Shown here piece after piece: positions 30,392 through 38,970 of a stretch of 46,244 nucleotides of DNA (positions within the stretch are counted from its first letter, which is position 1; every line of letters starts with the position of its first letter). Source of the DNA: Nocardioides pocheonensis (GTDB lineage: Bacteria; Actinomycetota; Actinomycetes; Propionibacteriales; Nocardioidaceae). The stretch covers positions 44,423 to 90,666 of the forward strand of contig NZ_RJSF01000030.1 of assembly GCF_003725535.1 (NCBI RefSeq). Reading direction: 5' to 3'. Made by a program: the position numbers and the translations under genes. The notes under the pieces were generated by a model. The model was not told the origin of the DNA, did not search any database, and saw only the letters and a list, made by a program, of their open reading frames with translations.

Positions 30392-31693
30392 GTGGAGAGC
30401 TTCCGGATCACCTCGGCCGGACCCCGGGTCCGGCCCCTCTCGGGGACGGTGCACGTCGGCGGCGCCAAGAACTCCGCCCTCAAGCTGATGGCGGCGGCCC
30501 TGCTCGCGCCGGGCACGAGCGTGATCCACAACGTGCCGGACATCCTCGACGTCGAGGTCATGGGCCGGCTGCTCGAGCAGCTCGGCTGCCGGGTCGAGAT
30601 CTCCCACCCGGACGTCGACCCGACCCAGGCCTCCACGAGCGGGGTCGCCCGGATCGAGGTGCCCGAGGAGCTGGCCTGGGAGGCGCCGTACGAGCTGGTC
30701 CGCCGGCTGCGGGCCTCGATCGCGGTGCTCGGCCCGCTGGTGGCCCGGTGCCGCCGCGCCAGCGTCGCGCTCCCGGGAGGCGACGCGATCGGCTCGCGCG
30801 GCCTCGACATGCACATGAGGGGGCTCCGCGAGCTCGGCGCCGTCGTACGCGTCGAGCACGGGCAGGTGGTGGCGGAGGTCCCCGGAGGTCTCACCGGGTC
30901 GCAGCTGTGGCTGGACTTCCCCTCGGTCGGCGCCACCGAGAACCTGCTGATGGCGGCCGTCCTCGCCGACGGCACCAGCGTGCTGGACAACGCCGCGCGG
31001 GAGCCGGAGATCGTCGACCTGTGCCACCTGCTCACCGAGATGGGTGCCCGCATCGACGGCATCGGCTCCTCGACGCTGACCATCGAGGGCGTCGACCGGC
31101 TCACGCCGGTGGAGCACGCCACCGTGCCCGACCGGATCGTCGCGGGCACCTGGGCCTTCGCCGCCGCCATCGCCGGTGGCACGGTCCACGTGGAGGGCGG
31201 GATGGCCCACCACCTGGACCTCGTGCTCGACAAGCTCGGTGACGCCGGTGCGGAGATCGCGATCGCCGACGGCGGCTTCTCGGTGACCGCGGAGAGCCGC
31301 CTGCGCTCGTTCGACGTGGTCACGCTCCCGTTCCCCGGCTTCCCGACCGACCTGCAGCCGTTCGCGATGGCGCTCGCGTCGGTCAGCGAGGGCACGGCGA
31401 TGATCACCGAGAACGTCTTCGAGTCCCGTTTCATGTTCGCCCAGGAGCTGGCCCGGCTCGGTGCCGACCTGCACACCGACGGTCACCACGCGGTGGTGCG
31501 CGGGGTGCCGATGCTCTCCGGCGCCCCGGTGGTCGCCCACGACATCCGCGCGGGCGCGGCGCTCGTGCTGGCCGGTCTGGCGGGGCAGGGGGTCACCACG
31601 GTCGCGGAGTCGCACCACATCGACCGGGGCTACCCGGCGTTCGCCGAGGTTCTCGCCGGGCTCGGGGCGGACGTCGTGCGCGAGGTCTCCTGA
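30392..31693 (+). CDS. murA: UDP-N-acetylglucosamine 1-carboxyvinyltransferase
   Basis: The 433-residue cytoplasmic enzyme transfers enolpyruvate from PEP to UDP-GlcNAc, the first committed step of peptidoglycan synthesis. The EPSP-synthase fold is shown by [44 protein letters not shown] and [14 protein letters not shown]. The catalytic Cys of E. coli (C115, in PGGCAIG) is replaced by D131 in [10 protein letters not shown]. This exchange is known from Mycobacterium tuberculosis and gives intrinsic fosfomycin resistance. The GTG start appears leaderless. A Gly replaces the usual Pro three residues later (SRGLDMH). Confidence 0.96.
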   Translation: MESFRITSAGPRVRPLSGTVHVGGAKNSALKLMAAALLAPGTSVIHNVPDILDVEVMGRLLEQLGCRVEISHPDVDPTQASTSGVARIEVPEELAWEAPYELVRRLRASIAVLGPLVARCRRASVALPGGDAIGSRGLDMHMRGLRELGAVVRVEHGQVVAEVPGGLTGSQLWLDFPSVGATENLLMAAVLADGTSVLDNAAREPEIVDLCHLLTEMGARIDGIGSSTLTIEGVDRLTPVEHATVPDRIVAGTWAFAAAIAGGTVHVEGGMAHHLDLVLDKLGDAGAEIAIADGGFSVTAESRLRSFDVVTLPFPGFPTDLQPFAMALASVSEGTAMITENVFESRFMFAQELARLGADLHTDGHHAVVRGVPMLSGAPVVAHDIRAGAALVLAGLAGQGVTTVAESHHIDRGYPAFAEVLAGLGADVVREVS

Positions 31694-31708
31694 CCCGTCC
31701 CGCCGCCA

Positions 31709-31780
31709 GGGTCTCGATCGGGTCTCGATCGGTGGACGGGGGTGGATGGACCGCCGTCAAACGGGGCAATGTGCTCATAA
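31709..31780 (+). promoter_or_regulatory. Tandem 11-bp repeat and shared motif upstream of the STAS gene
   Basis: GGGTCTCGATC occurs twice head to tail (31709-31730), one DNA helical turn apart. CGGGGCAAT-N5-CATAA lies at 31762-31780, the same arrangement as before the response regulator gene at 11342-11360. The region 31694-31812 is the only space for control of the STAS gene. The roles are inferred. Confidence 0.35.
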
Positions 31781-31812
31781 GGGCGTGGCACCCGCCCGAG
31801 GGAGGCAGCATC

Positions 31813-32127
31813 GTGGAACTGGCGACGGACGGCTCGACACTGCACATCAGCGGCCAGCTCGACGTGCGCTGCATCAGCGAGCTCCGGACGGCGGTCTACG
31901 ACCACCTCGAGACCCATCCCGACCACGTGGTCCTCGACCTCTCCGGCGTGGAGTCGGCCGACCTGACCGTGCTGAAGATGCTCGCCGTCGCCAGCCGGAT
32001 GGCGAACCAGTCGGCCCACCGGGTCACGTTCCTCGACCCGCCCGGCGCCGTACGCCGGCTCATGCACCTGGCCCACCTGCGCGGCCTGCTCACCGTGGAG
32101 TCCTCGACCGAGTCCGAGACGGCCTGA
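31813..32127 (+). CDS. STAS domain protein (anti-sigma factor antagonist-like)
   Basis: The 104-residue single STAS domain resembles SpoIIAA/RsbV proteins, which free a sigma factor by binding its anti-sigma kinase. Visible elements are TLHISGQLDVRCISELRTAV, VVLDLSGVESADLTVLKML and VTFLDPPGAVRRLMHLAHL. The usual DSSG phosphorylation site is D50-L51-T52-V53 here, so the normal phospho-Ser is Leu; T52 could still be modified. GTG at 31813 follows GGAGGC at good spacing; a longer in-frame start at 31732 adds a weakly supported N-terminus. No anti-sigma kinase gene is adjacent. Confidence 0.8.
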   Translation: MELATDGSTLHISGQLDVRCISELRTAVYDHLETHPDHVVLDLSGVESADLTVLKMLAVASRMANQSAHRVTFLDPPGAVRRLMHLAHLRGLLTVESSTESETA

Positions 32128-32201
32128 CCGGCGGTCCTCGCGCCACCCGGTCGAGCGCCGACTGTGACGTACCGGACACGAGTGAGACAGTGCACATCCC
32201 G

Positions 32202-32230
32202 TACCGGTCGGTAGTGGGACGTCCTACCCT
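32202..32230 (+). promoter_or_regulatory. Mutase promoter with overlapping dyad operator
   Basis: TACCGGTCGGTA (32202-32213) is a dyad of TACCG and CGGTA with two bases between. It covers the -35 position of a -10 TACCCT (32225-32230) that lies six bases before the ATG. A TetR-type repressor bound here would block transcription. A near-identical 12-mer precedes the dehydrogenase gene at 39877. Confidence 0.45.
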
Positions 32231-32236
32231 CCCTAC

Positions 32237-34297
32237 ATGAGCGCAGAGCAGAGCCCCGAGCAGACTGCGGCGAACCAGCCGGCCAGGCCCGCCAAGGACC
32301 GTCCGTGGGTGATGCGGACCTACGCCGGACACAGCTCGGCGGCCGAGTCGAACCGGCTCTACCGCACCAACCTGGCCAAGGGCCAGACCGGTCTGTCGGT
32401 GGCCTTCGACCTGCCCACGCAGACCGGCTACGACCCCGACTCCCCGCTGAGCCGCGGCGAGGTCGGCAAGGTCGGCGTGCCGGTGCCGCACCTGGGCGAG
32501 ATGCGCCGGCTCTTCGAGGACATCCCGCTGACCGAGATGAACACCTCGATGACCATCAACGCGACCGCGATGTGGCTGCTCGCGCTCTACCAGGTGGTCG
32601 CCGAGGAGCAGGCGCTCGCGCAGGACCCCGACGCCGACTTCGCCGCGGTGCACGCGAAGCTCGCCGGGACCACCCAGAACGACATCATCAAGGAGTACCT
32701 CTCGCGCGGGACCTACGTGTTCCCGCCCGAGCACTCCATGCGGCTGACCGCGGACACCATCGCCTACACCGTCAACAACATCCCGAAGTGGAACCCGATC
32801 AACATCTGCAGCTACCACCTGCAGGAGGCCGGGGCGACGCCCACCCAGGAGCTGGCGTTCGCGCTGTGCACGGCGATCGCCGTGCTCGACGCGGTGAAGG
32901 ACTCGGGCCAGGTCTCCCCGGACGACTTCGAGAAGGTGGTCGGCCGGATCTCGTTCTTCGTCAACGCGGGCGTGCGGTTCGTCGAGGAGATGTGCAAGAT
33001 GCGCGCGTTCGTGGAGCTGTGGGAGGAGATCACCCGCGAGCGCTACGGCGTGCAGGACGAGAAGATGCGCCGGTTCCGGTACGGCGTCCAGGTCAACTCG
33101 CTCGGCCTCACCGAGGCCCAGCCCGAGAACAACGTCCAGCGGATCGTGCTGGAGATGCTCGGGGTGACCCTCTCGAAGAAGGCCCGGGCACGCGCCGTGC
33201 AGCTGCCGGCGTGGAACGAGGCGCTCGGCCTCCCGCGTCCCTGGGACCAGCAGTGGTCGCTGCGCCTCCAGCAGGTGCTGGCCTTCGAGTCCGACCTCCT
33301 CGAGTACGACGACATCTTCGACGGCTCCACCGTGATCGAGGCGAAGGTCGAGCAGATGGTGGCCGACGCCCGCGCGGAGATCGACCGGATCCAGGCGCTC
33401 GGCGGAGCCGTTGCCGCGGTCGAGTCCGGCTACATGAAGCAGGAGCTGGTCACGGCGCACGCCGCCCGGCGGGCGCGGATCGAGAACGGCGAGGACGTCG
33501 TCGTCGGGGTGAACAGGTTCGAGACCACCGAGGTCTCACCGCTCACCGCCGACCTCGACGCCGCGATCCAGACCGCCGACCCCGAGGCCGAGGCCCAGGC
33601 GCTGGCGTCGGTCGAGGCGTGGAAGGCGGAGCGTGACGAGCAGGCAGTCCAGGCCGCGCTCGCCGCGCTGGCCGAGGACGCGAAGACCGGGGCGAACCTC
33701 ATGACCGCGACGCTGGCGGCGGCGCGGGCCGGTGCCACCACGGGTGAGTGGGCCGGGACCCTCCGGGAGGTCTTCGGCGAGTTCCGTGCGCCGACGGGGG
33801 TCGCCGGAGCCGTCGGGGTCGCCGAGGCGGGAGCCGAGCTGACCCGGGTGCGCGAGAGCGTGCGCCGGACCGGTGAGGAGCTCGGCGGTCGGCTGCGGCT
33901 CCTCGTCGGCAAGCCGGGGCTCGACGGCCACTCGAACGGAGCCGAGCAGGTCGCCGTCCGGGCCCGCGACGCGGGGTTCGAGGTCGTCTACCAGGGCATC
34001 CGGCTCACGCCGGAGCAGATCGTGGCGGCCGCGGTGGCCGAGGACGTGCACTGCGTCGGCCTGTCGATCCTGTCCGGCTCGCACATGGAGCTCGTGCCCG
34101 ACGTGCTCGACCTCATGAAGAAGGCGGGCCTGGACGACGTACCGGTGATCGTCGGCGGCATCATCCCGGACTCCGACGGCAAGCGCCTGCGCGAGCTCGG
34201 GGTCGCGGCGGTGTTCACGCCCAAGGACTTCAGCCTCACCGAGGCGATGGCCGGGATCGTCGCGGCGATCCGTGCGGCACACGGACTCCCTGCCTGA
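32237..34297 (+). CDS. Acyl-CoA mutase, B12-dependent (ethylmalonyl-CoA mutase/MeaA type)
   Basis: The 686-residue adenosylcobalamin enzyme carries both catalytic and B12 domains in one chain. The TIM-barrel domain (about 20-520) contains RTYAGHSSAAESNRLYR, TGLSVAFDLPTQTGYDPD, MNTSMTINATAMW, NPINICSYHLQEAGA and QVNSLGLTEAQPENNVQR. The C-terminal cobalamin domain (about 555-680) has GKPGLDGHSNGAEQ with the D563-x-H565-x-x-G568 motif, whose His ligates cobalt. The pattern fits the MeaA/ethylmalonyl-CoA mutase branch of Streptomyces rather than the two-subunit methylmalonyl-CoA mutase. It would act in the ethylmalonyl-CoA pathway or related acyl-CoA turnover; the precise substrate needs assay. 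Confidence 0.85.
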   Translation: MSAEQSPEQTAANQPARPAKDRPWVMRTYAGHSSAAESNRLYRTNLAKGQTGLSVAFDLPTQTGYDPDSPLSRGEVGKVGVPVPHLGEMRRLFEDIPLTEMNTSMTINATAMWLLALYQVVAEEQALAQDPDADFAAVHAKLAGTTQNDIIKEYLSRGTYVFPPEHSMRLTADTIAYTVNNIPKWNPINICSYHLQEAGATPTQELAFALCTAIAVLDAVKDSGQVSPDDFEKVVGRISFFVNAGVRFVEEMCKMRAFVELWEEITRERYGVQDEKMRRFRYGVQVNSLGLTEAQPENNVQRIVLEMLGVTLSKKARARAVQLPAWNEALGLPRPWDQQWSLRLQQVLAFESDLLEYDDIFDGSTVIEAKVEQMVADARAEIDRIQALGGAVAAVESGYMKQELVTAHAARRARIENGEDVVVGVNRFETTEVSPLTADLDAAIQTADPEAEAQALASVEAWKAERDEQAVQAALAALAEDAKTGANLMTATLAAARAGATTGEWAGTLREVFGEFRAPTGVAGAVGVAEAGAELTRVRESVRRTGEELGGRLRLLVGKPGLDGHSNGAEQVAVRARDAGFEVVYQGIRLTPEQIVAAAVAEDVHCVGLSILSGSHMELVPDVLDLMKKAGLDDVPVIVGGIIPDSDGKRLRELGVAAVFTPKDFSLTEAMAGIVAAIRAAHGLPA

Positions 34298-34308
34298 CGA
34301 CCGGGCCT

Positions 34309-34338
34309 GACGGGCACCGGTCCGACGAACCGCCCGTC
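34309..34338 (+). terminator. Possible terminator after the mutase gene
   Basis: GACGGGC (34309-34315) and GCCCGTC (34332-34338) form a 7-bp stem with a 16-base loop, twelve bases after the mutase stop. The loop itself contains GGTCCGACGAACC, which may pair further. No T-tract follows. Confidence 0.4.
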
Positions 34339-34430
34339 GTGTCGGTGTCCGATTCGCCCGCATCTGGATCCGCCCGTCGCTAGGATTCCCGGGTCGGGCA
34401 GGAGGGGCCGGACGCTGGAGAAGGAGTCTG

Positions 34431-35879
34431 ATGGGAACGGACTCGGGGGGAGACGCGCGGCCGCCTGATCTGGGCGGTCTGCTCGAGGCTGCCCCGGATG
34501 CCATGGTCGTGATCGACCGGCACGGGAGGATCGTGCTGGTCAACGCCCAGACCGAGAGGCTGTTCGGGTACACGCGTGCCGAGCTCCTGGGGCGGCCGGT
34601 GGAGACGTTCGTCCCCGACGGCCTGCGCGAGCTGCACCACAAGCACCGGGACGCCTACGTGCGCGAGCCGCACGTGCGCGCGATGGGCTCGGGGCTGGAC
34701 CTGCTCGCCCGGCGCGCGGACGGCTCGGAGTTCCCGGTCGAGATCTCGCTGGCTCCGCTCGAGACGGAGGACGGGCTGCTGATCTCGGCAGCGGTCAGGG
34801 ACGTGACCAGCAAGCGGCGCGAGGAGCGACTCTTCCGCGGCCTGCTCGAGGCCGCGCCGGACGCGATGGTGATCGTCGACGAGAGCGGCCAGATCGTGCT
34901 GGTCAACGCCCAGGTCGAGGAGCTGTTCGGCTACGCGCGCGCCGAGCTGATCGGCCGGCAGGTGGAGACCCTGGTCCCGCAGCGGTTCGCCGCGATGCAC
35001 GTCGCCTTCCGGTCCGGGTACGTCGCCGGGCCCCGCACCCGGCCGATGGGCCTCGCCGGCAACCTGTTCGCCGTGCGCAAGGACGGCAGCGAGTTCCCCG
35101 TCGAGATCTCGCTGGCCCCGCTCGAGACGGAGGACGGTCTGCTGATCTCGGCTGCCGTGCGAGACATCACCGAGCGCCGCCGGACGCAGCAGGACGCCGA
35201 TCGGGTGAAGGACGAGTTCTTCGCCACGGTCTCCCACGAGCTCCGCACGCCCCTGACCTCGATGCTGGGCTACTGCGAGCTGATGACCGACCTGGAGGAG
35301 CTGACCCCGCAGGGGCGCCGGTTCCTGCAGGTGATCACGCGCAGCGCCGAGCGCGAGCTGCGGCTGGTCGACGACCTCCTCACGCTGGTCGCGATCGAGG
35401 ACAGCGGGCTGTCGATGCGCCCGCTCGTCGTCGACCTCGAGCCGATCGTCCGGGACGCCGTCGAGGCCGCCCGGGTGCGTGCGGTGGAGGTGGACATCGA
35501 CCTCGGACTGGAGATCCCGGGGTTCCCCGTGCAGGTCAACGTCGACCGTGACCGGATCGGGCAGGCGCTGGACAACCTGCTGTCGAACGCCCTGAAGTTC
35601 ACCCCGAGTGGTGGCCGGGTCCGGGTCCAGCTGCGCACCCGGGGCCCGGTGGCCGAGATCGACGTAGTGGACTCCGGCTCCGGCGTACGGGACGGCGACG
35701 CCGAACGGATCTTCGAGCGTCTCTACCGGACGAGCGCGGCCGTCGCGCAGCAGGTGCCCGGGGCGGGGCTCGGCCTGACCATCGCCCTCGCGATCGCAGA
35801 GGCGCACGCCGGCACCCTCAGCCTGGTGAGCAGCGACGACTCCGGCGCGACGTTCCGGCTCGAACTGCCCCTGGCGTGA
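34431..35879 (+). CDS. Cytoplasmic PAS-PAS sensor histidine kinase
   Basis: The 482-residue kinase has no membrane helix. PAS1 (about 15-128) and PAS2 (about 137-250) each contain LLEAAPDAMV, GRIVLVNAQ or GQIVLVNAQ, LFGY.RAEL and end in the shared EFPVEISLAPLETEDG. HisKA carries FFATVSHELRTPLTSMLGY with H269. The ATPase domain has NLLSNALKFTPSGG, a modified G1 box DSGSGVRDGD and GAGLGLTIALAIAEAH. GGAGAAGGAG lies just before the ATG. A response regulator gene is not adjacent, but a related kinase follows at 35990. Input signal unknown; PAS ligands such as haem or flavin cannot be inferred. Confidence 0.92.
   Translation: MGTDSGGDARPPDLGGLLEAAPDAMVVIDRHGRIVLVNAQTERLFGYTRAELLGRPVETFVPDGLRELHHKHRDAYVREPHVRAMGSGLDLLARRADGSEFPVEISLAPLETEDGLLISAAVRDVTSKRREERLFRGLLEAAPDAMVIVDESGQIVLVNAQVEELFGYARAELIGRQVETLVPQRFAAMHVAFRSGYVAGPRTRPMGLAGNLFAVRKDGSEFPVEISLAPLETEDGLLISAAVRDITERRRTQQDADRVKDEFFATVSHELRTPLTSMLGYCELMTDLEELTPQGRRFLQVITRSAERELRLVDDLLTLVAIEDSGLSMRPLVVDLEPIVRDAVEAARVRAVEVDIDLGLEIPGFPVQVNVDRDRIGQALDNLLSNALKFTPSGGRVRVQLRTRGPVAEIDVVDSGSGVRDGDAERIFERLYRTSAAVAQQVPGAGLGLTIALAIAEAHAGTLSLVSSDDSGATFRLELPLA
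34728..35165 (+). repeat. Near-identical intragenic repeat in the two PAS domains
   Basis: The 75-base segments 34728-34802 and 35091-35165 encode an identical 25-residue stretch beginning EFPVEISLAPL and differ at only a few, all synonymous, positions. They lie 363 bases apart, exactly 121 codons, one PAS repeat unit. This suggests recent internal duplication or ongoing gene conversion. Confidence 0.8.
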
Positions 35880-35989
35880 CCCGATTGGGCTGTTTGTCAG
35901 AAGTTGCCCCCGAAACGGACCAACGGGTCTAGCATCGCGACAGTGAGCCCGGGGTCACGCTCGAACGGCGGATCGGTGGGGGTCGTCTG

Positions 35990-37480
35990 GTGGACACGGA
36001 ACTTCAGCGCAGCGAGCGGAGCGTCGAGCTCGGCGCGCTGCTCGCTGCGGTGCCGGAGGCGATGATCGCCGTCGACGCGCACGGCGCGGTGGTCGCCGCG
36101 AACCAGCGTTGCGAGCCTCTGCTGGGATATCGGCCCGACGAGCTGGTCGGGCAGCCGATCGAGGTGCTGGTGCCGGTGCGGCTCCGCGATCACCACGCGT
36201 CGCGTCGTCGCGCGTACGCCGAGCAGCCGCACGTCCGGGACCTGCGGGTCGGCCCGGACTTCGTCGCTGTCCGCAAGGACGGGTCGGAGCTTCCGGTGGA
36301 GATCTCGCTGGCCCCCCTAGCGACCGATGACGGTCCGCTGGTGCTCGCGACCGTACGCGGGACGAAGAGATCTCGCCGCGACGAGCGGCTGTTCCGCCGG
36401 TTCCTCGAAGCCGCCCCCGACGCGCTCGTCGTCGTGGACGACGCCGGGCGGATCATCCTGCTCAACGCCCAGGCCGAGGAGATGTTCGGCTACGGCCGCG
36501 CCGAGCTGCTCGGGCAGTCCGTCGAGGTGCTCATGCCCGACCGGTTCGCCGGGATGCACGCGACCTTCCGCTCCGGATTCGTCGAGCACCCTCGGATGCG
36601 CCCGATCGGCGTGACCGGCGGGTTGTACGGGAAGCGCCGCGACGGCCGGGAGTTCCCCGTCGAGATCGCACTCTCACCGTTGCAGACGGACGACGGGCTC
36701 ATGGTCCTCGCCGACATCCGCGACGTGACCGAGCGGCTCGAGGTGGTCGAGGCGATGCACGCCGCCGAGGAGCGGCAGCGGCTGCAGGAGGAGACCCAGC
36801 GGATGAACGACGAGTTCCTCGCGACGGTGTCGCACGAGCTGCGCACGCCGCTCGCCTCGATCCTCGGCTACACCGAGCTGATCGTGGACCACGAGGAGCT
36901 CGACCCCGAGCTGGAGCACTTCATCAGCGTGATCATGCGCAACGCGCGCCGCGAGCTGCGGCTGGTCGACGACCTGCTGATGCTGGTGAACATCGACCGA
37001 CGGGGACTCTCCATCCACGTCGAGGAGGCCGACCTCACCCGGGTCGTGCGTGACGCCGTCGACTCGGCGCGTCCCCAGGCTGACGCCGGCGGTCTGCTGA
37101 TCGAGGTCGACCTCCCTGCGCCGCCGCTGGTCGTCGCGTGCGACGCCGACCGGATCGGCGAGGCCCTGGACAGCCTGCTGTCGAACGCCCTGAAGTTCAC
37201 CCCGCCGGGCGGGCGCGTGGACGTGCGCCTCTACGCGACCGAGACGATGGCCAGGGTCGAGGTGTCCGACTCGGGCATCGGGATCGGCACGCCGGAGCAC
37301 CACCGCGTGTTCGAGCGCCTCTACCGCTCGCCCACCGCGATCGCCCGGGAGATCCCGGGCGCCGGGCTCGGGCTGTCCATCGCCGCCGCGATCGTCGAGG
37401 CGCACCACGGCAGCATCCGTGTGCTGCGCACCGACAACTCGGGGACCACCTTCGGCCTGCAGGTGCCGCTCACGCCCTGA
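35990..37480 (+). CDS. Cytoplasmic PAS-PAS sensor histidine kinase, paralogue
   Basis: The 496-residue paralogue of the preceding gene has the same layout. PAS1 (about 14-125) has VPEAMIAVDAHGAVVAANQR. PAS2 (about 137-248) has LEAAPDALVVVDDAGRIILLN. A short coiled linker follows (about 252-272, Glu/Gln-rich), then HisKA with FLATVSHELRTPLASILGYTEL (H282). The ATPase domain has SLLSNALKFTPPGG, DSGIGIG and GAGLGLSIAAAIVEAH. It lacks membrane helices. The start is GTG at 35990, seven bases after a G-rich stretch. Unlike the first copy, its G1 box is normal. The two kinases may form heterodimers or respond to related signals; no receiver gene is adjacent. Confidence 0.9.
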   Translation: MDTELQRSERSVELGALLAAVPEAMIAVDAHGAVVAANQRCEPLLGYRPDELVGQPIEVLVPVRLRDHHASRRRAYAEQPHVRDLRVGPDFVAVRKDGSELPVEISLAPLATDDGPLVLATVRGTKRSRRDERLFRRFLEAAPDALVVVDDAGRIILLNAQAEEMFGYGRAELLGQSVEVLMPDRFAGMHATFRSGFVEHPRMRPIGVTGGLYGKRRDGREFPVEIALSPLQTDDGLMVLADIRDVTERLEVVEAMHAAEERQRLQEETQRMNDEFLATVSHELRTPLASILGYTELIVDHEELDPELEHFISVIMRNARRELRLVDDLLMLVNIDRRGLSIHVEEADLTRVVRDAVDSARPQADAGGLLIEVDLPAPPLVVACDADRIGEALDSLLSNALKFTPPGGRVDVRLYATETMARVEVSDSGIGIGTPEHHRVFERLYRSPTAIAREIPGAGLGLSIAAAIVEAHHGSIRVLRTDNSGTTFGLQVPLTP

Positions 37481-37501
37481 CCCGGCTGGTCGCTCGCGGA
37501 C

Positions 37502-38242
37502 TCAGGAGGGCAGCTGCCAGACCGACACGTGCGAGGGCGACTCGGCGGTGAACGGCCCGCGGTCCCAGTCGGCCCAGCGCTCCACGAGGTCCATGCCGGC
37601 CAGGCGTGCCATCAGGTCCAGCTCCGCCGGCCACGCGTAGCGGAACGGCACCGAGACGCTCCGGTACGCCGACCCGTCGAAGGAGTGGTGGTGGGACCAC
37701 ATCTGCTGGGTGACGACGTCGTACTCGTCGAAGCCGAGGTGGTGGTCGTCGTGGCGGAAGACGTGGTGGGTCTCGCCGGGCGGCAGCCGCTGCAGCGCCG
37801 GCACGGTCAGCTCGACGACGAAGAACCCCCCGGGCTCGAGGTGCGCAGCCGCGTTGCGGAAGCACGCGACCTGGGAGTCCTGGCTGAGCAGGTTCGAGAT
37901 CGTGTTGAAGACGAGGTAGACCAGCCCGAACCGGCCCTCGACCCGGCTCGAGGTCATGTCGCCCACGGTGACCTCGATCGCGTCGGCGCCGGGCTTCGCC
38001 CGCAGTCGCTCGAGCATCGCGGCGGAGAGATCGATGCCGCAGACCCGCACGCCGCGGCGGCTCAACGGCAGGGCGAGCCGCCCGGTGCCGACGGCGAGCT
38101 CGAGGGCCGGACGGTCGCCGGCGAGTCCGGCGAGGAACTCCACCGCCGGCTCGACCGCCGCCGGAGCGAACATCGCGGACACGTCGTCGTCGTACGTCGC
38201 CGCGACGGGCTCGTCGAAGTAGTTGGCACTCACCGGACCCAT
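37502..38242 (-). CDS. Class I SAM-dependent methyltransferase
   Basis: The 246-residue Rossmann methyltransferase has motif I as ALELAVGTGRLALPLSRRG, followed by VCGIDLSAAMLERLR (motif II) and VTVGDMTSSRV. VYLVFNTISNLLSQDSQ, with an aromatic/Asn segment typical of small-molecule methyltransferases, follows. The C-terminal half has HHHSFDGSAYRSVSVPFRYAWPAELDLM, resembling a substrate cap. The substrate is unknown. It converges with the second kinase gene (21 bases between the stops) and lies 45 bases downstream of nucS on the same strand. Confidence 0.9.
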   Translation of the reverse strand: MGPVSANYFDEPVAATYDDDVSAMFAPAAVEPAVEFLAGLAGDRPALELAVGTGRLALPLSRRGVRVCGIDLSAAMLERLRAKPGADAIEVTVGDMTSSRVEGRFGLVYLVFNTISNLLSQDSQVACFRNAAAHLEPGGFFVVELTVPALQRLPPGETHHVFRHDDHHLGFDEYDVVTQQMWSHHHSFDGSAYRSVSVPFRYAWPAELDLMARLAGMDLVERWADWDRGPFTAESPSHVSVWQLPS

Positions 38243-38287
38243 CGTGGTGCGGCGACGGGACGGCCGCCAACGGTTATCGCGGTCGGG

Positions 38288-38962
38288 TCAGAACAGCCGG
38301 TCGGTCGGGTCGTCGAGCCCGCGCAGCGCGTCGTAGTCGACCACCGCACACGCGATGCCCCGGTCGGTGGCCAGCACCCGGGCCTGCGGCTTGATCTCCT
38401 GGGCGGCGAAGATGCCTCGCACCGGCGCGAGCAGCGGGTCGCGGTTGAGCAGCTCGAGGTAGCGGGTGAGCTGCTCCACGCCGTCGATCTCGCCGCGCCG
38501 CTTGATCTCGACCGCGACCGACCGGCCCTCGGCGTCGCGGCACATGAGGTCGACCGGCCCGATCGCCGTGGGGTACTCCCGCCGCACGAGGGTCAGGCCC
38601 TCGGCCAGCGTGGCCGGGTGCTCGGCGAGCAGCTCCTGCAGGTGCTTCTCCACGCCGTCCTTCTGCAGCCCCGGGTCGACGCCCAGCTCGTGGGAGGAGT
38701 CGTGGTGGATCTCCTCGATGAGGATGCGCAGGGTGTCCTCGGCCTTGCCCGTCACGAGCCACTCGACCTGGCCGTCCTCGGAGACGACCTCCTTCACGCT
38801 GCACGGCGGGCTCATCCAGTTCAGCGGCTTGTAGGAGCCGCCGTCGGAGTGCACCAGCACCGATCCGTCGGCCTTGAGCATGAGCACCCGCGTGGCCATC
38901 GGCAGGTGCGCGGAGAGGCGGCCGGCGTAGTCGATCTGGCAGCGGGCCACGACGAGTCTCAC
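38288..38962 (-). CDS. nucS: Endonuclease NucS/EndoMS, mismatch-specific
   Basis: The 224-residue enzyme cuts both strands at mismatches and carries out the non-canonical mismatch repair of actinobacteria that lack MutS/MutL. The N-terminal dimerisation/DNA-binding domain has [21 protein letters not shown]. The C-terminal PD-(D/E)XK nuclease has D138 (GPVDLMCRD), E152 and K154 (VAVEIKRRG) and the [13 protein letters not shown] helix. The protein ends TDRLF, which fits the short C-terminal tail that binds the beta clamp. The GTG start is eight bases from a -10-like TAGATT and has no Shine-Dalgarno sequence. Confidence 0.95.
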   Translation of the reverse strand: MRLVVARCQIDYAGRLSAHLPMATRVLMLKADGSVLVHSDGGSYKPLNWMSPPCSVKEVVSEDGQVEWLVTGKAEDTLRILIEEIHHDSSHELGVDPGLQKDGVEKHLQELLAEHPATLAEGLTLVRREYPTAIGPVDLMCRDAEGRSVAVEIKRRGEIDGVEQLTRYLELLNRDPLLAPVRGIFAAQEIKPQARVLATDRGIACAVVDYDALRGLDDPTDRLF

Positions 38963-38970
38963 GGGCAGGG

